DNA from: CAIWHR01 sp963781285
GTDB lineage: Bacteria > Pseudomonadota > Gammaproteobacteria > Burkholderiales > Casimicrobiaceae
NCBI GenBank assembly: GCA_963781285.1
Contig: CAWAFI010000023.1
Coordinates: forward strand, 124,001-188,000
Reading direction: 5' to 3'
Length of the DNA: 64,000 nucleotides
Shown here piece by piece: positions 34,493 through 43,641 of this stretch. Under the pieces are notes generated by a model. That model searched no databases and was not told the DNA's origin. It saw only the letters and a list, made by a program, of their open reading frames with translations. The stretch's first letter is position 1, and the number at the start of each line of letters is the position of its first letter. Both the position numbers and the translations under genes were made by a program.

Positions 34493-34510
34493 CCGCGCCC
34501 GCGGGCGCGG
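34493..34510. repeat. 18-bp perfect palindrome between pilJ and chpA
   Basis: CCGCGCCCGCGGGCGCGG equals its own reverse complement and lies in the 54-bp spacer between the pilJ stop and the chpA start. In RNA it can form a tight GC hairpin only with a minimal loop. It could tune read-through or mRNA stability between the two genes, or be chance in GC-rich DNA. Confidence 0.35.
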
Positions 34511-34526
34511 GCGGCGTCACAGCATC

Positions 34527-36725
34527 TCAGACCTTGAATCCCGCCACCGAGCTGCGCAACTCTGCCGCGAGGCGCGTCAGCTGGCCGATCGACACGTTCG
34601 TCTGTTTGGTGCCCTCGGTCGTCTCTTCGGTAATCTTGAGAATGCCCTGCATCCCACGCGTCACATCGGACACCGACGCCGACTGCGTCTGCGTCTGCGC
34701 TGAAATGCTGCCGATCAGCTCGGCCAGCTCGCGCGACACGCTGCGGATTTCCTCGAGCGCCTGGCCCGCCGCGTCGGAGAGCTTCGTTCCCTCGACCACG
34801 CCGACCGTCGACTTCTCCATGGCGGCCACGGCATCCTGCGTATCGGCCTGAATGGTCTTCACGATCGCCTCGATCTGCTTCGTCGCCTCGCCCGAGCGTT
34901 CGGCGAGGCGCTGGACTTCCTCGGCGACGACGGTGAAGCCGCGGCCCGCCTCACCCGCCGACGCCGCCTGGATCGCGGCGTTCAACGCCAGAACGTTCGT
35001 CTGTTCGGTGATGTCGGAGATCAGCTCCACGATTTCGCCGATTTCCAGCGAGGATTCGCCCAGCCGCTTGATGCGCTTCGACGTGTCTTGGATCTGGGTG
35101 CGGATCTCGTTCATGCCGGCGATCTGATTCTGCACGGCCTGCCCACCCTTCTCGGCGGCGGCGAGCGATTGCTGCGCCACGCGGGCGGACTGCGCGGCGC
35201 TCTGCGAAACCTCGTTGATCGACTGTGCCATCTGCAGCACCGACGACGACGCCCGCTGGATCTCCTTGTTCTGCCGCTGCGATGCCTCGTAGAGCCGGTT
35301 CGAGATCGCCTGCGCATCCTGGGTTGCCTTCGCCACCTGATCAGTCGCCGAGTTGATGCCCTTGACCAGCGTGCGCAACTCCTCGATCGTGAAGTTGATC
35401 GAGTCGGCAATCGCGCCCGTTACGTCCTCGGTCACCGAGGCCTGCACGGTCAGGTCGCCGTCGGCCAGATTCCCCATCTCATTGAGCAGCCGGAGAATGG
35501 CTTCCTGATTGCGCTTGTTCTCGCCTTCGCTCTCGAACGCGCGGACGCGGGCGTCGTCGAGGAAAACCTTGCCCAGCAGTACCAGAGCGACGAGCGCCAG
35601 CACGGTGAGGATGATCGCCCCATACAGTGGCGCGCGGGACCTGCCCACGCCCTCGAACTGCTCGGCGAGCTTGGTTGTGTCGGCGAGCAGAGCCTCGGAC
35701 TCGTTGTTGATCCCCCGCGCCGCCTGCTTGGCCGTGACCAGGCGATTCATGTTCTGCAGGATCGCCGCCACGCCGGTATCGTAGGCGGTGAAGCGCTTCT
35801 GCAACTCGGCCAGCGTCGCGCGCGGATCCTCGCCGCGCACAGGGGCGAGCCGCAGAGCGTCGCTACCCTTGAGAAGACCGTTCAGGATCTCGCGGAACGT
35901 GCCGGCATCCTTGCCGAGCAGAAACGCGACCTCGGGGTCGATTTCCTCCGCCGAGGCGAGCGTGTTGGCGTTCTTGGCGATCCGCTGCGACAACACAGCG
36001 AGCTGATTCGCGAATTCGATCTCGCGCAACGAGCCGCCGCCCTGCCCGATCTGCTGCGCGGTCTGCTGTGCGAGTTCGAGGATCGCGTTGTTGCCGAGGT
36101 TGATGTTCTCGAGGCCCTTGGCGAGCGTGGTGAGGCTCTGCTGGTTGTCGATGACGCGCTGGGCATTGACATCGACGCGGTCCCACCTCGCCCGGATGTC
36201 CTGCAGCACCCTGACGACGGCCTCGTCCTGCGAGACGTCGAGTGACACGCCTTTGACCGTACCGCCGCCTTGCAGCGCCTCGAGGTCGGCCTTGAACCGT
36301 TCGCGGCTATCCTTGAGGCCGGGGAACGCCGCGGCCTGGCCCTGGGAGGCGAGCGCCGTACCGCGCGCCAGCCGCTGTGAAAGCATCTGCATTTCGGTCG
36401 CGGTCGACGCCGCGGCCGCGCCTTGGGACGCTGTGCGGCCGTCCAGGAACACGAGGAACGCCGCGAACACGAGAAACGTCACCGTCATGATGCCGAGGAC
36501 CTGGAATTGCTGGACGATCGACAGATGCCCGATCAACGGCAGCCGGCGCGGCATCTTCATCTCGGAGGTCGCCGAGCGCAGCTGCTCCATGATCGACACC
36601 GAGGCCAGGGGGTCGTATCCGGGCTGCGCCGCGCGAACCTGTGTGGTCGGCATGTCGAGGTCGGCGGTCGCGGCAACCACCTTGTTGGCGCCGAACAGCT
36701 TCGGCAGTTTCAGGTTAAGCGCCAT
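34527..36725 (-). CDS. pilJ: PilJ methyl-accepting chemotaxis protein
   Basis: A 732-residue inner-membrane receptor of the Pil-Chp pathway. TM1 is near residues 75-95 (VLGIMTVTFLVFAAFLVFL) and TM2 near 362-382 (IILTVLALVALVLLGKVFL), with a periplasmic four-helix PilJ domain between (LSQRIAKNANTLA). The cytoplasmic coiled coil ends in the signalling hairpin TNVLALNAAIQAASAGEAGRG, with A at the usual E-A-A-x-A-G-E position. It senses pilus or surface contact and signals through PilI to ChpA. The N-terminal 60 residues are cytosolic and lack a cleavable signal. It is co-oriented with pilI 66 bp upstream. Confidence 0.93.
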   Translation of the reverse strand: MALNLKLPKLFGANKVVAATADLDMPTTQVRAAQPGYDPLASVSIMEQLRSATSEMKMPRRLPLIGHLSIVQQFQVLGIMTVTFLVFAAFLVFLDGRTASQGAAAASTATEMQMLSQRLARGTALASQGQAAAFPGLKDSRERFKADLEALQGGGTVKGVSLDVSQDEAVVRVLQDIRARWDRVDVNAQRVIDNQQSLTTLAKGLENINLGNNAILELAQQTAQQIGQGGGSLREIEFANQLAVLSQRIAKNANTLASAEEIDPEVAFLLGKDAGTFREILNGLLKGSDALRLAPVRGEDPRATLAELQKRFTAYDTGVAAILQNMNRLVTAKQAARGINNESEALLADTTKLAEQFEGVGRSRAPLYGAIILTVLALVALVLLGKVFLDDARVRAFESEGENKRNQEAILRLLNEMGNLADGDLTVQASVTEDVTGAIADSINFTIEELRTLVKGINSATDQVAKATQDAQAISNRLYEASQRQNKEIQRASSSVLQMAQSINEVSQSAAQSARVAQQSLAAAEKGGQAVQNQIAGMNEIRTQIQDTSKRIKRLGESSLEIGEIVELISDITEQTNVLALNAAIQAASAGEAGRGFTVVAEEVQRLAERSGEATKQIEAIVKTIQADTQDAVAAMEKSTVGVVEGTKLSDAAGQALEEIRSVSRELAELIGSISAQTQTQSASVSDVTRGMQGILKITEETTEGTKQTNVSIGQLTRLAAELRSSVAGFKV

Positions 36726-36791
36726 TCTTCCTCCAGACGACGCGTTGGCACGCGCCGGTCACTTCGTCCATTGTCATCAGGTCGCGGCGGA

Positions 36792-37322
36792 TTAGAGCCC
36801 GACCTGCAGAAAACGCCGGTCCTGCGAAAGGCGCGCAAGGTCGATCTCCTGCCACGCGCCGCCATCGGCATCCATCCATCGCTGTCCGTACCACTGCGGC
36901 CCGTCGACGGGCGGCGACGCTGGCGCGAGCTCCGCCAGGTTGCGCAGGCCCAGCACGCGTGCAACGACGATGCCCGCCCGCAGCTCGCCGGCGCGCGGCC
37001 CGAACAGCACCAGCCGGCGCTGGCCGCCGCCGGGCGGCGCGACGCCAGTGTCGTGTCCGAGGAAACCGCCGAAATCGATCACGCTGTAGAGATTGCCGCG
37101 GATGTTGGCCACGCCCAGAAACCACGGCTGCGTCAGCGGCACGGTCGCGATCGGCGGGATCGTGATCACTTCGCCGGCGTCGGCGAGCCGAATCAGCCAT
37201 TGCGCTCCGCCGCTCGCGAGGCCGAGGCGTGAGGATTCCACCTGCGCCGCGGTCTTACTGACGAGGCGGGACGCGAGTTCCTGCTGGAACGAGCGGAGGT
37301 CGAGTTTCGCGGCGCGGGCCAT
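36792..37322 (-). CDS. pilI: PilI, CheW-type coupling protein
   Basis: A 176-residue CheW-domain protein that couples PilJ to ChpA. The family features are GGAQWLIRLADAGEVITIP, PLTQPWFLGVANIRGNLYSVID with the conserved NxRG segment, and LVLFGPRAGELRAGI. The C-terminal 30 residues (QWYGQRWMDADGGAWQEIDLARL) are the PilI-type tail around W-x-E-I-D. It lies in the minus-strand operon, 23 bp downstream of pilH. Confidence 0.92.
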   Translation of the reverse strand: MARAAKLDLRSFQQELASRLVSKTAAQVESSRLGLASGGAQWLIRLADAGEVITIPPIATVPLTQPWFLGVANIRGNLYSVIDFGGFLGHDTGVAPPGGGQRRLVLFGPRAGELRAGIVVARVLGLRNLAELAPASPPVDGPQWYGQRWMDADGGAWQEIDLARLSQDRRFLQVGL

Positions 37323-37345
37323 GGCGACGGGGTGTGGATTCGCGG

Positions 37346-37711
37346 TCAGCCGAGGGCGGCGATTTTCGCGAGCAGCTCCTCGCGATTGACGGGCTTGACG
37401 ATGTAGTCGCGCGCGCCCTGCCGCATTCCCCAGATCTTGTCGGTCTCCTGGCTTTTCGACGTGCAGATGATGATCGGAATGTTGCGCGTATCGACGTCGC
37501 GGCTGATCGCGCGCGTTGCCTGGAAACCGTTGAGGCCCGGCATGACGACATCCATCAGGATCACATCGGGCTTGAGCTGCCGGGCCTTCTGGATCGCGTC
37601 CTCACCGTTGTCGCTGGCAATGACCTCGAACCCAGCCTTGGTCAGCATGTCGTTCAGCACATGCCGCTCGGTCGGCGAGTCATCGACGATGAGAATTTTC
37701 TTGATCGGCAT
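37346..37711 (-). CDS. pilH: PilH, single-domain response regulator
   Basis: A 121-residue CheY-like receiver domain: KKILIVDDSPTERHVLND, phospho-acceptor aspartate in VILMDVVMPGLNGFQATR (near residue 52), T/S in PIIICTSK and K in DYIVKPVNREELL. In Pseudomonas PilH limits twitching signal by competing for phosphate or controlling pilus retraction; the same role is inferred here. The ATG at MPIKKILIVDD is the family start, although the frame extends 13 codons upstream. Confidence 0.92.
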   Translation of the reverse strand: MPIKKILIVDDSPTERHVLNDMLTKAGFEVIASDNGEDAIQKARQLKPDVILMDVVMPGLNGFQATRAISRDVDTRNIPIIICTSKSQETDKIWGMRQGARDYIVKPVNREELLAKIAALG

Positions 37712-37777
37712 GGTTCCCGCCCTGTTGCGTACTTTCCCCGGCGCCGCCACACGGCGAGTGGACGACGTGGTCGCTGA

Positions 37778-38182
37778 TCATGCCGCCGCGGCGCGATTGA
37801 CGTGCGTGGCGACGGCCTTCAGCAGGCTTTCCTTGGTGAACGGCTTGGTCAGGTATTGGTCGGAACCCACCATCCGCCCGCGGGCACGATCGAACAGGCC
37901 ATCCTTGGACGACAACATGATCACGGGCGTGCCGTTGAACCTCGAGTTCTTCTTGATGAGTGCGCAGGTCTGGTAGCCGTCGAGCCTCGGCATCATGATG
38001 TCGACGAATATCAGATCGGGCTGGTGATCGGCGATCTTCGCCAGCGCGTCGAAGCCATCCTCCGCGAGGATGACCGTGCAGCCCGCCTGCAGCAGGAATA
38101 TCTCCGCGCTGCGACGGATGGTGTTCGAGTCGTCGATGACCATTACCTTGACGCCCGACAGCGTATTCTGCTCCGCCAACAT
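37778..38182 (-). CDS. pilG: PilG, single-domain response regulator
   Basis: A 134-residue receiver domain, the first gene of the Pil-Chp operon. It carries VKVMVIDDSNTIRRSAEIFL, the aspartate of LIFVDIMMPRLDGYQTC (near residue 57), S in PVIMLSSKDG and K in QYLTKPFTKESLL. The start MLAEQNTLSG has a strong GAGGGAGA ribosome site. PilG promotes pilus extension through PilB in characterised systems. The gene is separated from ilvA upstream by a 288-bp spacer that should hold the operon promoter. Confidence 0.92.
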   Translation of the reverse strand: MLAEQNTLSGVKVMVIDDSNTIRRSAEIFLLQAGCTVILAEDGFDALAKIADHQPDLIFVDIMMPRLDGYQTCALIKKNSRFNGTPVIMLSSKDGLFDRARGRMVGSDQYLTKPFTKESLLKAVATHVNRAAAA

Positions 38183-38470
38183 AATCTCCCTCGGCCGCGC
38201 CCCGTTCCGCCGGATGCCCGAATGGGCGTCGCGACCCTGCCGGGGCAAGTTTGCCATGGTGCAAGCCAACTGCCTAGAGCATAAACCTTGCCGGAATAGG
38301 CATTGGCGACGGATTGGCACCGTTTTGCAACACCGGAGCAAGTTTTCGGGCCGGCGCCTGCCGCTGGACGGCATTCCCTGCCCCATGACGTCGGCTGGTG
38401 GAGACTGCCCCTCCCGGGGCCGGCCAAGAAACGGGGTGGCCGCGTCGAAGGCGGCCCCTGGCCGCGGGCC
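38183..38470 (-). promoter_or_regulatory. Spacer upstream of the Pil-Chp operon; promoter not resolved
   Basis: This 288-bp spacer separates the ilvA stop codon from the pilG start on the same strand. It contains no gene I can support. A TTTATGCT sequence on the minus strand near 38277-38284 is a weak -10 candidate. A TGGCACC...TTGCAA sequence here has the wrong spacing and orientation for sigma-54. Nothing else was recognised. Confidence 0.3.
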
Positions 38471-39985
38471 TCAGCGGCCGAGGAACATCCGGTAGGCGGG
38501 GTTCGCGGATTCGTCCAGGTAGTCGTACCCGAGCCGATCGAGGAATTTGCGAAATTCCCCCTTGTCGGACGGCGGAACCTGCATGCCGACGAGGACGCGG
38601 CCATAATCTGCGCCGTGATTGCGATAGTGGAACAGGCTGATGTTCCAGCCGCGGCTCATGCTGTTCAGGAATTGCATCAGCGCGCCCGGTCGCTCGGGAA
38701 ATTCGAACCGGTAGAGGATCTCGTTTTTCGCCGCCGGCGCGTGACCTCCCACCAGGTGGCGCACGTGCAGCTTGGCCATTTCGTTGTCGCTGAGGTCGAG
38801 TGTTTCGATCCTGCGCCGCCGCAGCTCCGCGAGCAGGTGGTCGCTCTCGCGCCGGTTGGCGACCTCGATCCCGACGAACAGGTGGGCGATCCGCGCGTCG
38901 GCGTAGCGGTAATTGAACTCGGTGATCGAGCGCTTGCCGAGCAGCCGACAGAACTCGCGGAAGCTTCCCGGGCGCTCGGGAATCGTCACGGCGAGGATCG
39001 CTTCGCGCTTTTCGCCCAGCTCCGCCCGCTCCGCGACGAACCGCAACCGGTCGAAGTTCATGTTGGCGCCGCAGGCGATCGCCACATACGTGCGGTCCTT
39101 CGTCCGGTGCCGCTCGACCCATGCCTTGACGCCGGCGATCGCGAGCGCGCCCGCCGGCTCGAGTATCGAACGTGTGTCCTCGAAGACGTCCTTCAGTGCC
39201 GCGCAGGTGGCGTCGGTGTCGACCAGCACCATTTCGTCAACCAGCGCGCGCGCGATCCGGAACGTCTCCGCGCCGACCTGCTTCACCGCCACACCGTCGG
39301 CGAAAAGCCCGACATGCGCCAGCTTCACGCGGCGGCCGGCCGCGAGCGAGCGGGTCATCGCATCCGAATCGACGGGCTGGACGCCGATCACCTTGACCTC
39401 CGGCCGCACGCGCTTCACATACGACGCGATGCCGGCGATGAGACCGCCGCCGCCGACGGCCACGAAGATCGCGTCGATCGGTCCCTGGCACTGGCGCAGG
39501 ATCTCCATGCCGATCGTGCCCTGCCCCGCGATCACGTCCGGATCGTCGTACGGGTGGACGAACGTCGCGCGAGTCTCCTTCTGCAAGTCGAGCGCGCGCG
39601 CGTAGGCGTCGCTGTACGAATCGCCGTGCAGCACGACCTTCGCACCGCGCGCCTCGACCGCGGCGATCTTGATGTGCGGGGTTGTCACCGGCATCACGAT
39701 GGTCGCCTTGCAGCCGAGCTTCTGCGCGGCGAGCGCGACACCCTGCGCGTGATTGCCCGCCGACGCGGCGATGACGCCGCGTGCGCGCTCGGCGACGGTA
39801 AGGTGCGCCATCCGGTTATAGGCCCCGCGCAGCTTGAACGAGAAAACCGGCTGTTGGTCCTCGCGCTTCAGCAGAACACGATTCGCAAGCCGCCGCGACA
39901 GCGTCGGTGCGAGCTCGAGTGGCGATTCGATCGCGACGTCGTAGACCTTTGCGTTCAGGATCTTCTGCAGATAGTCGATGGGCAT
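38471..39985 (-). CDS. ilvA: Threonine ammonia-lyase, biosynthetic (IlvA)
   Basis: PLP enzyme that deaminates threonine to 2-oxobutyrate at the entry to isoleucine synthesis. The 504-residue product has the PLP lysine in FSFKLRGAYNRM (near residue 57), the SAGNHAQGVALAA and VGGGGLIAGIASYVK phosphate-binding loops, and two C-terminal ACT-like regulatory segments (REAILAVTIPERPGSF and ILYRFEFPERPGALMQF). The doubled regulatory domain indicates the allosteric, isoleucine-inhibited form and not the catabolic TdcB type. The start MPIDYLQKILNAKVYDV matches the family. It is divergent from ppx across about 138 bp. Confidence 0.95.
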   Translation of the reverse strand: MPIDYLQKILNAKVYDVAIESPLELAPTLSRRLANRVLLKREDQQPVFSFKLRGAYNRMAHLTVAERARGVIAASAGNHAQGVALAAQKLGCKATIVMPVTTPHIKIAAVEARGAKVVLHGDSYSDAYARALDLQKETRATFVHPYDDPDVIAGQGTIGMEILRQCQGPIDAIFVAVGGGGLIAGIASYVKRVRPEVKVIGVQPVDSDAMTRSLAAGRRVKLAHVGLFADGVAVKQVGAETFRIARALVDEMVLVDTDATCAALKDVFEDTRSILEPAGALAIAGVKAWVERHRTKDRTYVAIACGANMNFDRLRFVAERAELGEKREAILAVTIPERPGSFREFCRLLGKRSITEFNYRYADARIAHLFVGIEVANRRESDHLLAELRRRRIETLDLSDNEMAKLHVRHLVGGHAPAAKNEILYRFEFPERPGALMQFLNSMSRGWNISLFHYRNHGADYGRVLVGMQVPPSDKGEFRKFLDRLGYDYLDESANPAYRMFLGR

Positions 39986-40123
39986 GGAGAGAAGCGGCGG
40001 CGCAGGATGTGAATGCCGTGTGCGAGCGTAGCAGGAAAGCCGCGGTGGCGGAAACGCTCCGGAGAATCCCTCACGACTCGCGCCGTGTCCGCTGCCGGTC
40101 CTTTCTGATACGCTCCACGCGCC

Positions 40124-41620
40124 ATGCAGCGCCCCGCTCCCGCCGCCCGTACCCTCGCCGTCGTCGACATGGGCTCGAACAGCTTCCGGCTGGAGCTGGG
40201 GCGCGTCGAGGGCGACCAGATCTACCGGCTCGATACGTGGCGCGAAACCCTGCGCATCGGTGCCGGCATCGACGCGAAGGGGCGACTCACGCCGGAGGCG
40301 CGACACGCGGCGCTCGCCTGCCTCGCGCGCTTCGCCGAGCGGATTCGCGGCCTCCATCCGTCGGCGGTGCGCGCGGTGGCCACCAACACGTTTCGCGTAG
40401 CTGCCAATGCTGCAACCTTCCTACCGCAGGCCGAGCGGGCGCTCGGCTTCCCGATCGACGTCATCACGGGCCACGAGGAAGCGCGGCTCATCTACAACGG
40501 CGTCGCCCACGTACTTCCCGTCGCGAGTGAGCCGAGGCTTGTCGTCGACATCGGTGGCGGCTCGACCGAGTTCATCATCGGCCGCGGCCTCGAGCCCGAG
40601 CGGCTCGAATCGCTGAAGATCGGTTGTGTGGGTCTAACGCAGCAATTCTTCGCCGACGGCCGGCTCACTGCAACGGCCTTCGCAGGAGCCGACACGGTGG
40701 CTCGCACCGAGATCGAGGCGATCGGGCGGGAATTCCATCGCGATCACTGGCGCGAGGCGTATGCATCGTCCGGCACCGCGCTGGCGCTGGCCGAGATTCT
40801 GGAGCAGAACGGACTTTCCGCGGCGGGCATTACGCGCGAGGGCCTCGCGCGCCTGCGCAAGCGGATGGTCGGTGCGGGGCACATCAGACGGCTCCAACTC
40901 GCAGCGTTGAAACCGGAGCGCGCGCCCGTGCTCGCAGCCGGACTCGCGATCATGGCCGCAGCGCTCGTCGAGCTCGACATCGAACGCATCAATCCGGTCG
41001 GCGGCGCGCTGCGCCTCGGCGTGCTCTATGACCTCCTCGGCCGCACCGTACGCCGCGACATCCGCGTGGCGACAATCGAGCAGTTCATCGCCCGCTATCG
41101 GATCGACCGCGAGCACGCAACGCGGGTCGCGGCCATGGTCGCTGCACTCTACCGGAAGGCGGTCCCGCGGCCAGATCCGCTGGCGGCTCAGCGCCTCGAA
41201 TGGGCGGCGCAGCTGCACGAAACGGGATTCTCCGTGTCGCACATCGGATTCCACAAGCATGGCGCGTATATTCTGCGCAACGCCGACATGCCCGGATTTT
41301 CGGCGCGTGACCAGCAGGAAATGTCATGCCTAGTGCTGGGCTGCCGCGGCGGACTGTCGAAGATGACCCCACTGCTGCGCGACGCCGCATTCCGCGCACA
41401 ACTGCTCACGTTGCGCCTCGCCGTGCTGTTCCATCACGCACGGCGACCGATCGACCGACCGCGCATTGCCCTCGCGGTACGCCCGCGTATTCGCGTCGGG
41501 GTCGCGGCGCGCTGGCTGAAGGCGCACCCGCTGACCGCGCACCTGCTGTCCCAGGAGAAGGACGAATGGGCGGGGCAGGGATTCGCCTGGCAGACTGGCC
41601 GGCAACGTTCCGTGTCGTAA
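40124..41620 (+). CDS. ppx: Exopolyphosphatase / guanosine pentaphosphate phosphohydrolase (Ppx/GppA)
   Basis: Hydrolyses terminal phosphate from polyphosphate, or pppGpp to ppGpp. The 498-residue chain has the actin-fold phosphate-1 motif VDMGSNSFRLELG near residue 13, the VITGHEEARLIYNG loop with the catalytic glutamate, and phosphate-2 VVDIGGGSTEFIIGRG (near residue 141). A C-terminal HD-like helical domain is present from about residue 315 (GFSVSHIGFHKHGAYI). Ppk1 is encoded 6 kb away on the opposite strand. The downstream PhoU-like gene begins 83 bp after the stop on the same strand and may be co-transcribed. Confidence 0.93.
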   Translation: MQRPAPAARTLAVVDMGSNSFRLELGRVEGDQIYRLDTWRETLRIGAGIDAKGRLTPEARHAALACLARFAERIRGLHPSAVRAVATNTFRVAANAATFLPQAERALGFPIDVITGHEEARLIYNGVAHVLPVASEPRLVVDIGGGSTEFIIGRGLEPERLESLKIGCVGLTQQFFADGRLTATAFAGADTVARTEIEAIGREFHRDHWREAYASSGTALALAEILEQNGLSAAGITREGLARLRKRMVGAGHIRRLQLAALKPERAPVLAAGLAIMAAALVELDIERINPVGGALRLGVLYDLLGRTVRRDIRVATIEQFIARYRIDREHATRVAAMVAALYRKAVPRPDPLAAQRLEWAAQLHETGFSVSHIGFHKHGAYILRNADMPGFSARDQQEMSCLVLGCRGGLSKMTPLLRDAAFRAQLLTLRLAVLFHHARRPIDRPRIALAVRPRIRVGVAARWLKAHPLTAHLLSQEKDEWAGQGFAWQTGRQRSVS

Positions 41621-41703
41621 CAAAACGGGAACAATTGCCCGGTATCCTCGATGGGTTTCGACCGCAGCCGGCCCGAATGGGGCACGCCGGTCAGCGCCCA
41701 TCC

Positions 41704-43641
41704 ATGACCGAGAAGATTCACATTGTCGACGCGCTGGGCGAGCGCGCGCTGCTGAGGCCCACGCAGGTCAACGCGGCGCTCGCCGCCAACGACCGTGCGA
41801 AGTACTTCTTCACGCTGCTGCAGACTGCGCGCCTCCACGCCGACCGACCTTCGCTCCCCCCGCCCGACCTGCGTGCGGAACGCATCGCCAGCGGCGTCGC
41901 CGATACCGCTTTCGACGATGCCATTGCCGCAGCAACTCGAAAGGACAGTGGTGTCTGCGTGATTCCCGGCGCGGACCGCATCGTGCACGCATTGCTCGAC
42001 GCCGTGAACACGATGCTGCTGCCGCTCGAGTTGGAGCCTGGCGGAGAGGCGATGGCGGCACGGTTTGCGGCGCTCGCGGGTCCGTTCGCGGGCTTTTCCG
42101 GCGACGTGATCGGCGATGAATCCGTCGATCGCATGACCTCCGCCGAGCGCACGCACGCCGACAGCCTGCACCTGCTGGTCATGGACGCGCACAAGGCGCT
42201 CAACCGCCTGCAGGCGGCGCTTGCGACGGAAGCGATCGATGGCGCTGCTGCCTACGGCCTCGCCCCGGCCGATCGGCCGCGGGTGAAGGCATTCATGCGC
42301 GGCGTACAGCGCACGGCGCCGCTAAAGTTCGACCATCCCGGGCTCGCCACCACGGCGACGCGAAGCGGCGCGCGGCTGATCCTGCAGAACGACATCGGCA
42401 CCACCGATGCCCACGTACTGGTCGTCCACGTCGACGACGCCATCGTCACCGTCACATACACCGACGTCCACCTGCAGCGGCTTCTGTTCTTCCAGAGCCT
42501 GTTCGATGGCCACGGCATCGCGTGGGAGGACACGCGATCGCGCAAGGACGCCGAGTTCGCGGACGGTGTCTACCACGTCGGCCTCGGTCGCTATGCGGCG
42601 CCGTCCGGCGCGGAGCTCAAGGCGTTCCTGGAATTCCTCGGGTCGAGGCTCGTGTTCCTGATCGACTGGAACAAGGCGCGCAAGCGGCTGCGCAACTTCG
42701 TGCCCAACGAGGAGGCGATCGGTCTGCTCAAGTGGGCGGCCGACGCCGACTTTGGGCACATGGCTTTTCTCAAGGCCGGCGGCGACCAGCTCGTGTTCGA
42801 CGCGCTCGAGTTCGCCGCGAAGGACCAGTACCGGATCGGCGAGGCCCTGCACGAAATGCTCGGCTTGCGCGAGACCCGTGACTACCTGCGCTTTGTGCTG
42901 CGAACCTGCGCCGAGCTGCTGCTGCAGGGCGAGCCGGATTTCCACGTCCAAGATGCGGTGCGTGCCGAGTTGTTCGGCCACTTCCGCACCGGGCGGCAGA
43001 GTCTGTTCGACATCGCGGCGCTGCACGCCGCGTACATCGTCGAGATCGCCAGCGGTGTCCGCGGCGCGCTGCTCGCGGGGCGCCTGCCGGCAGATCCGGA
43101 TGAACGGGTACGCGTGGCGAAGCGCGCAAAGGACTGGGAGCGGCAGGCCGACGAGCTCGTCAACAAGGCACGCGACTCCGCGCGCCATGCCGTTACCGGC
43201 GAGTTCTTCCGGACGCTGGTCGAGGCGGCCGACGACGCCGCGGACGACCTCGAGGAGGCGGCGTTCCATTTGACGATGTTGGGCCTTTCCCCCCGCGACC
43301 GAACGCTGATGCAACCGCTCGAACGCCTGGGCGAGCTGCTCGTCCAGAGCTCGCAGGAATATGTGAAGGCGCTGGAGACCGCGCGCCACGTGCGGCGCGG
43401 CGGTGCACGCGAGGACATGCAGGATTTTCTCGAGGCGATCTACCGAATCGTCGCGCTGGAGCAGCGCACCGACGAAGCCGAGCGGGTTGTCGAAGCGTCG
43501 GTCGCTTCGAACTCGCCGGATTTCCGCACGCTCTACGTGCTCGCCGAAACGGCGAAGAACCTCGAACAGGCGGCGGACGGGATCATGCACTGCGGATTGC
43601 AGCTGCGCGATCATGTGCTCGGTGAAGTGATGGCGGCATGA
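41704..43641 (+). CDS. Long PhoU/DUF47-like protein with unassigned N-terminal region
   Basis: A 645-residue protein in two parts. The C-terminal 220 residues (from about 420) are a helical PhoU/DUF47 domain with repeated metal-binding acidic motifs: KDWERQADELVNKA, EAADDAADDLEEAA, LEQRTDEAERVVEA and NLEQAADGIMHC. The N-terminal 400 residues are not assigned with confidence; they include VLVVHVDDAIVTVTYTDVHLQ and the segment ELKAFLEFLGSRLVFLIDWNKARKRL. PhoU-like proteins control phosphate uptake and the PhoR kinase, but no pst or pit gene is in the window. The stop overlaps the next ATG, and ppx lies upstream, so a phosphate or polyphosphate role with the PPDK-like partner is inferred. No strong Shine-Dalgarno was seen. 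Confidence 0.75.
   Translation: MTEKIHIVDALGERALLRPTQVNAALAANDRAKYFFTLLQTARLHADRPSLPPPDLRAERIASGVADTAFDDAIAAATRKDSGVCVIPGADRIVHALLDAVNTMLLPLELEPGGEAMAARFAALAGPFAGFSGDVIGDESVDRMTSAERTHADSLHLLVMDAHKALNRLQAALATEAIDGAAAYGLAPADRPRVKAFMRGVQRTAPLKFDHPGLATTATRSGARLILQNDIGTTDAHVLVVHVDDAIVTVTYTDVHLQRLLFFQSLFDGHGIAWEDTRSRKDAEFADGVYHVGLGRYAAPSGAELKAFLEFLGSRLVFLIDWNKARKRLRNFVPNEEAIGLLKWAADADFGHMAFLKAGGDQLVFDALEFAAKDQYRIGEALHEMLGLRETRDYLRFVLRTCAELLLQGEPDFHVQDAVRAELFGHFRTGRQSLFDIAALHAAYIVEIASGVRGALLAGRLPADPDERVRVAKRAKDWERQADELVNKARDSARHAVTGEFFRTLVEAADDAADDLEEAAFHLTMLGLSPRDRTLMQPLERLGELLVQSSQEYVKALETARHVRRGGAREDMQDFLEAIYRIVALEQRTDEAERVVEASVASNSPDFRTLYVLAETAKNLEQAADGIMHCGLQLRDHVLGEVMAA

Noticed and set aside
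38315..38330. TGGCACCGTTTTGCAA as a sigma-54 promoter near the Pil-Chp operon
   Set aside because: The GG and GC elements are 11 bp apart, not 12, and it points to the plus strand, where the next gene starts 1.8 kb away.
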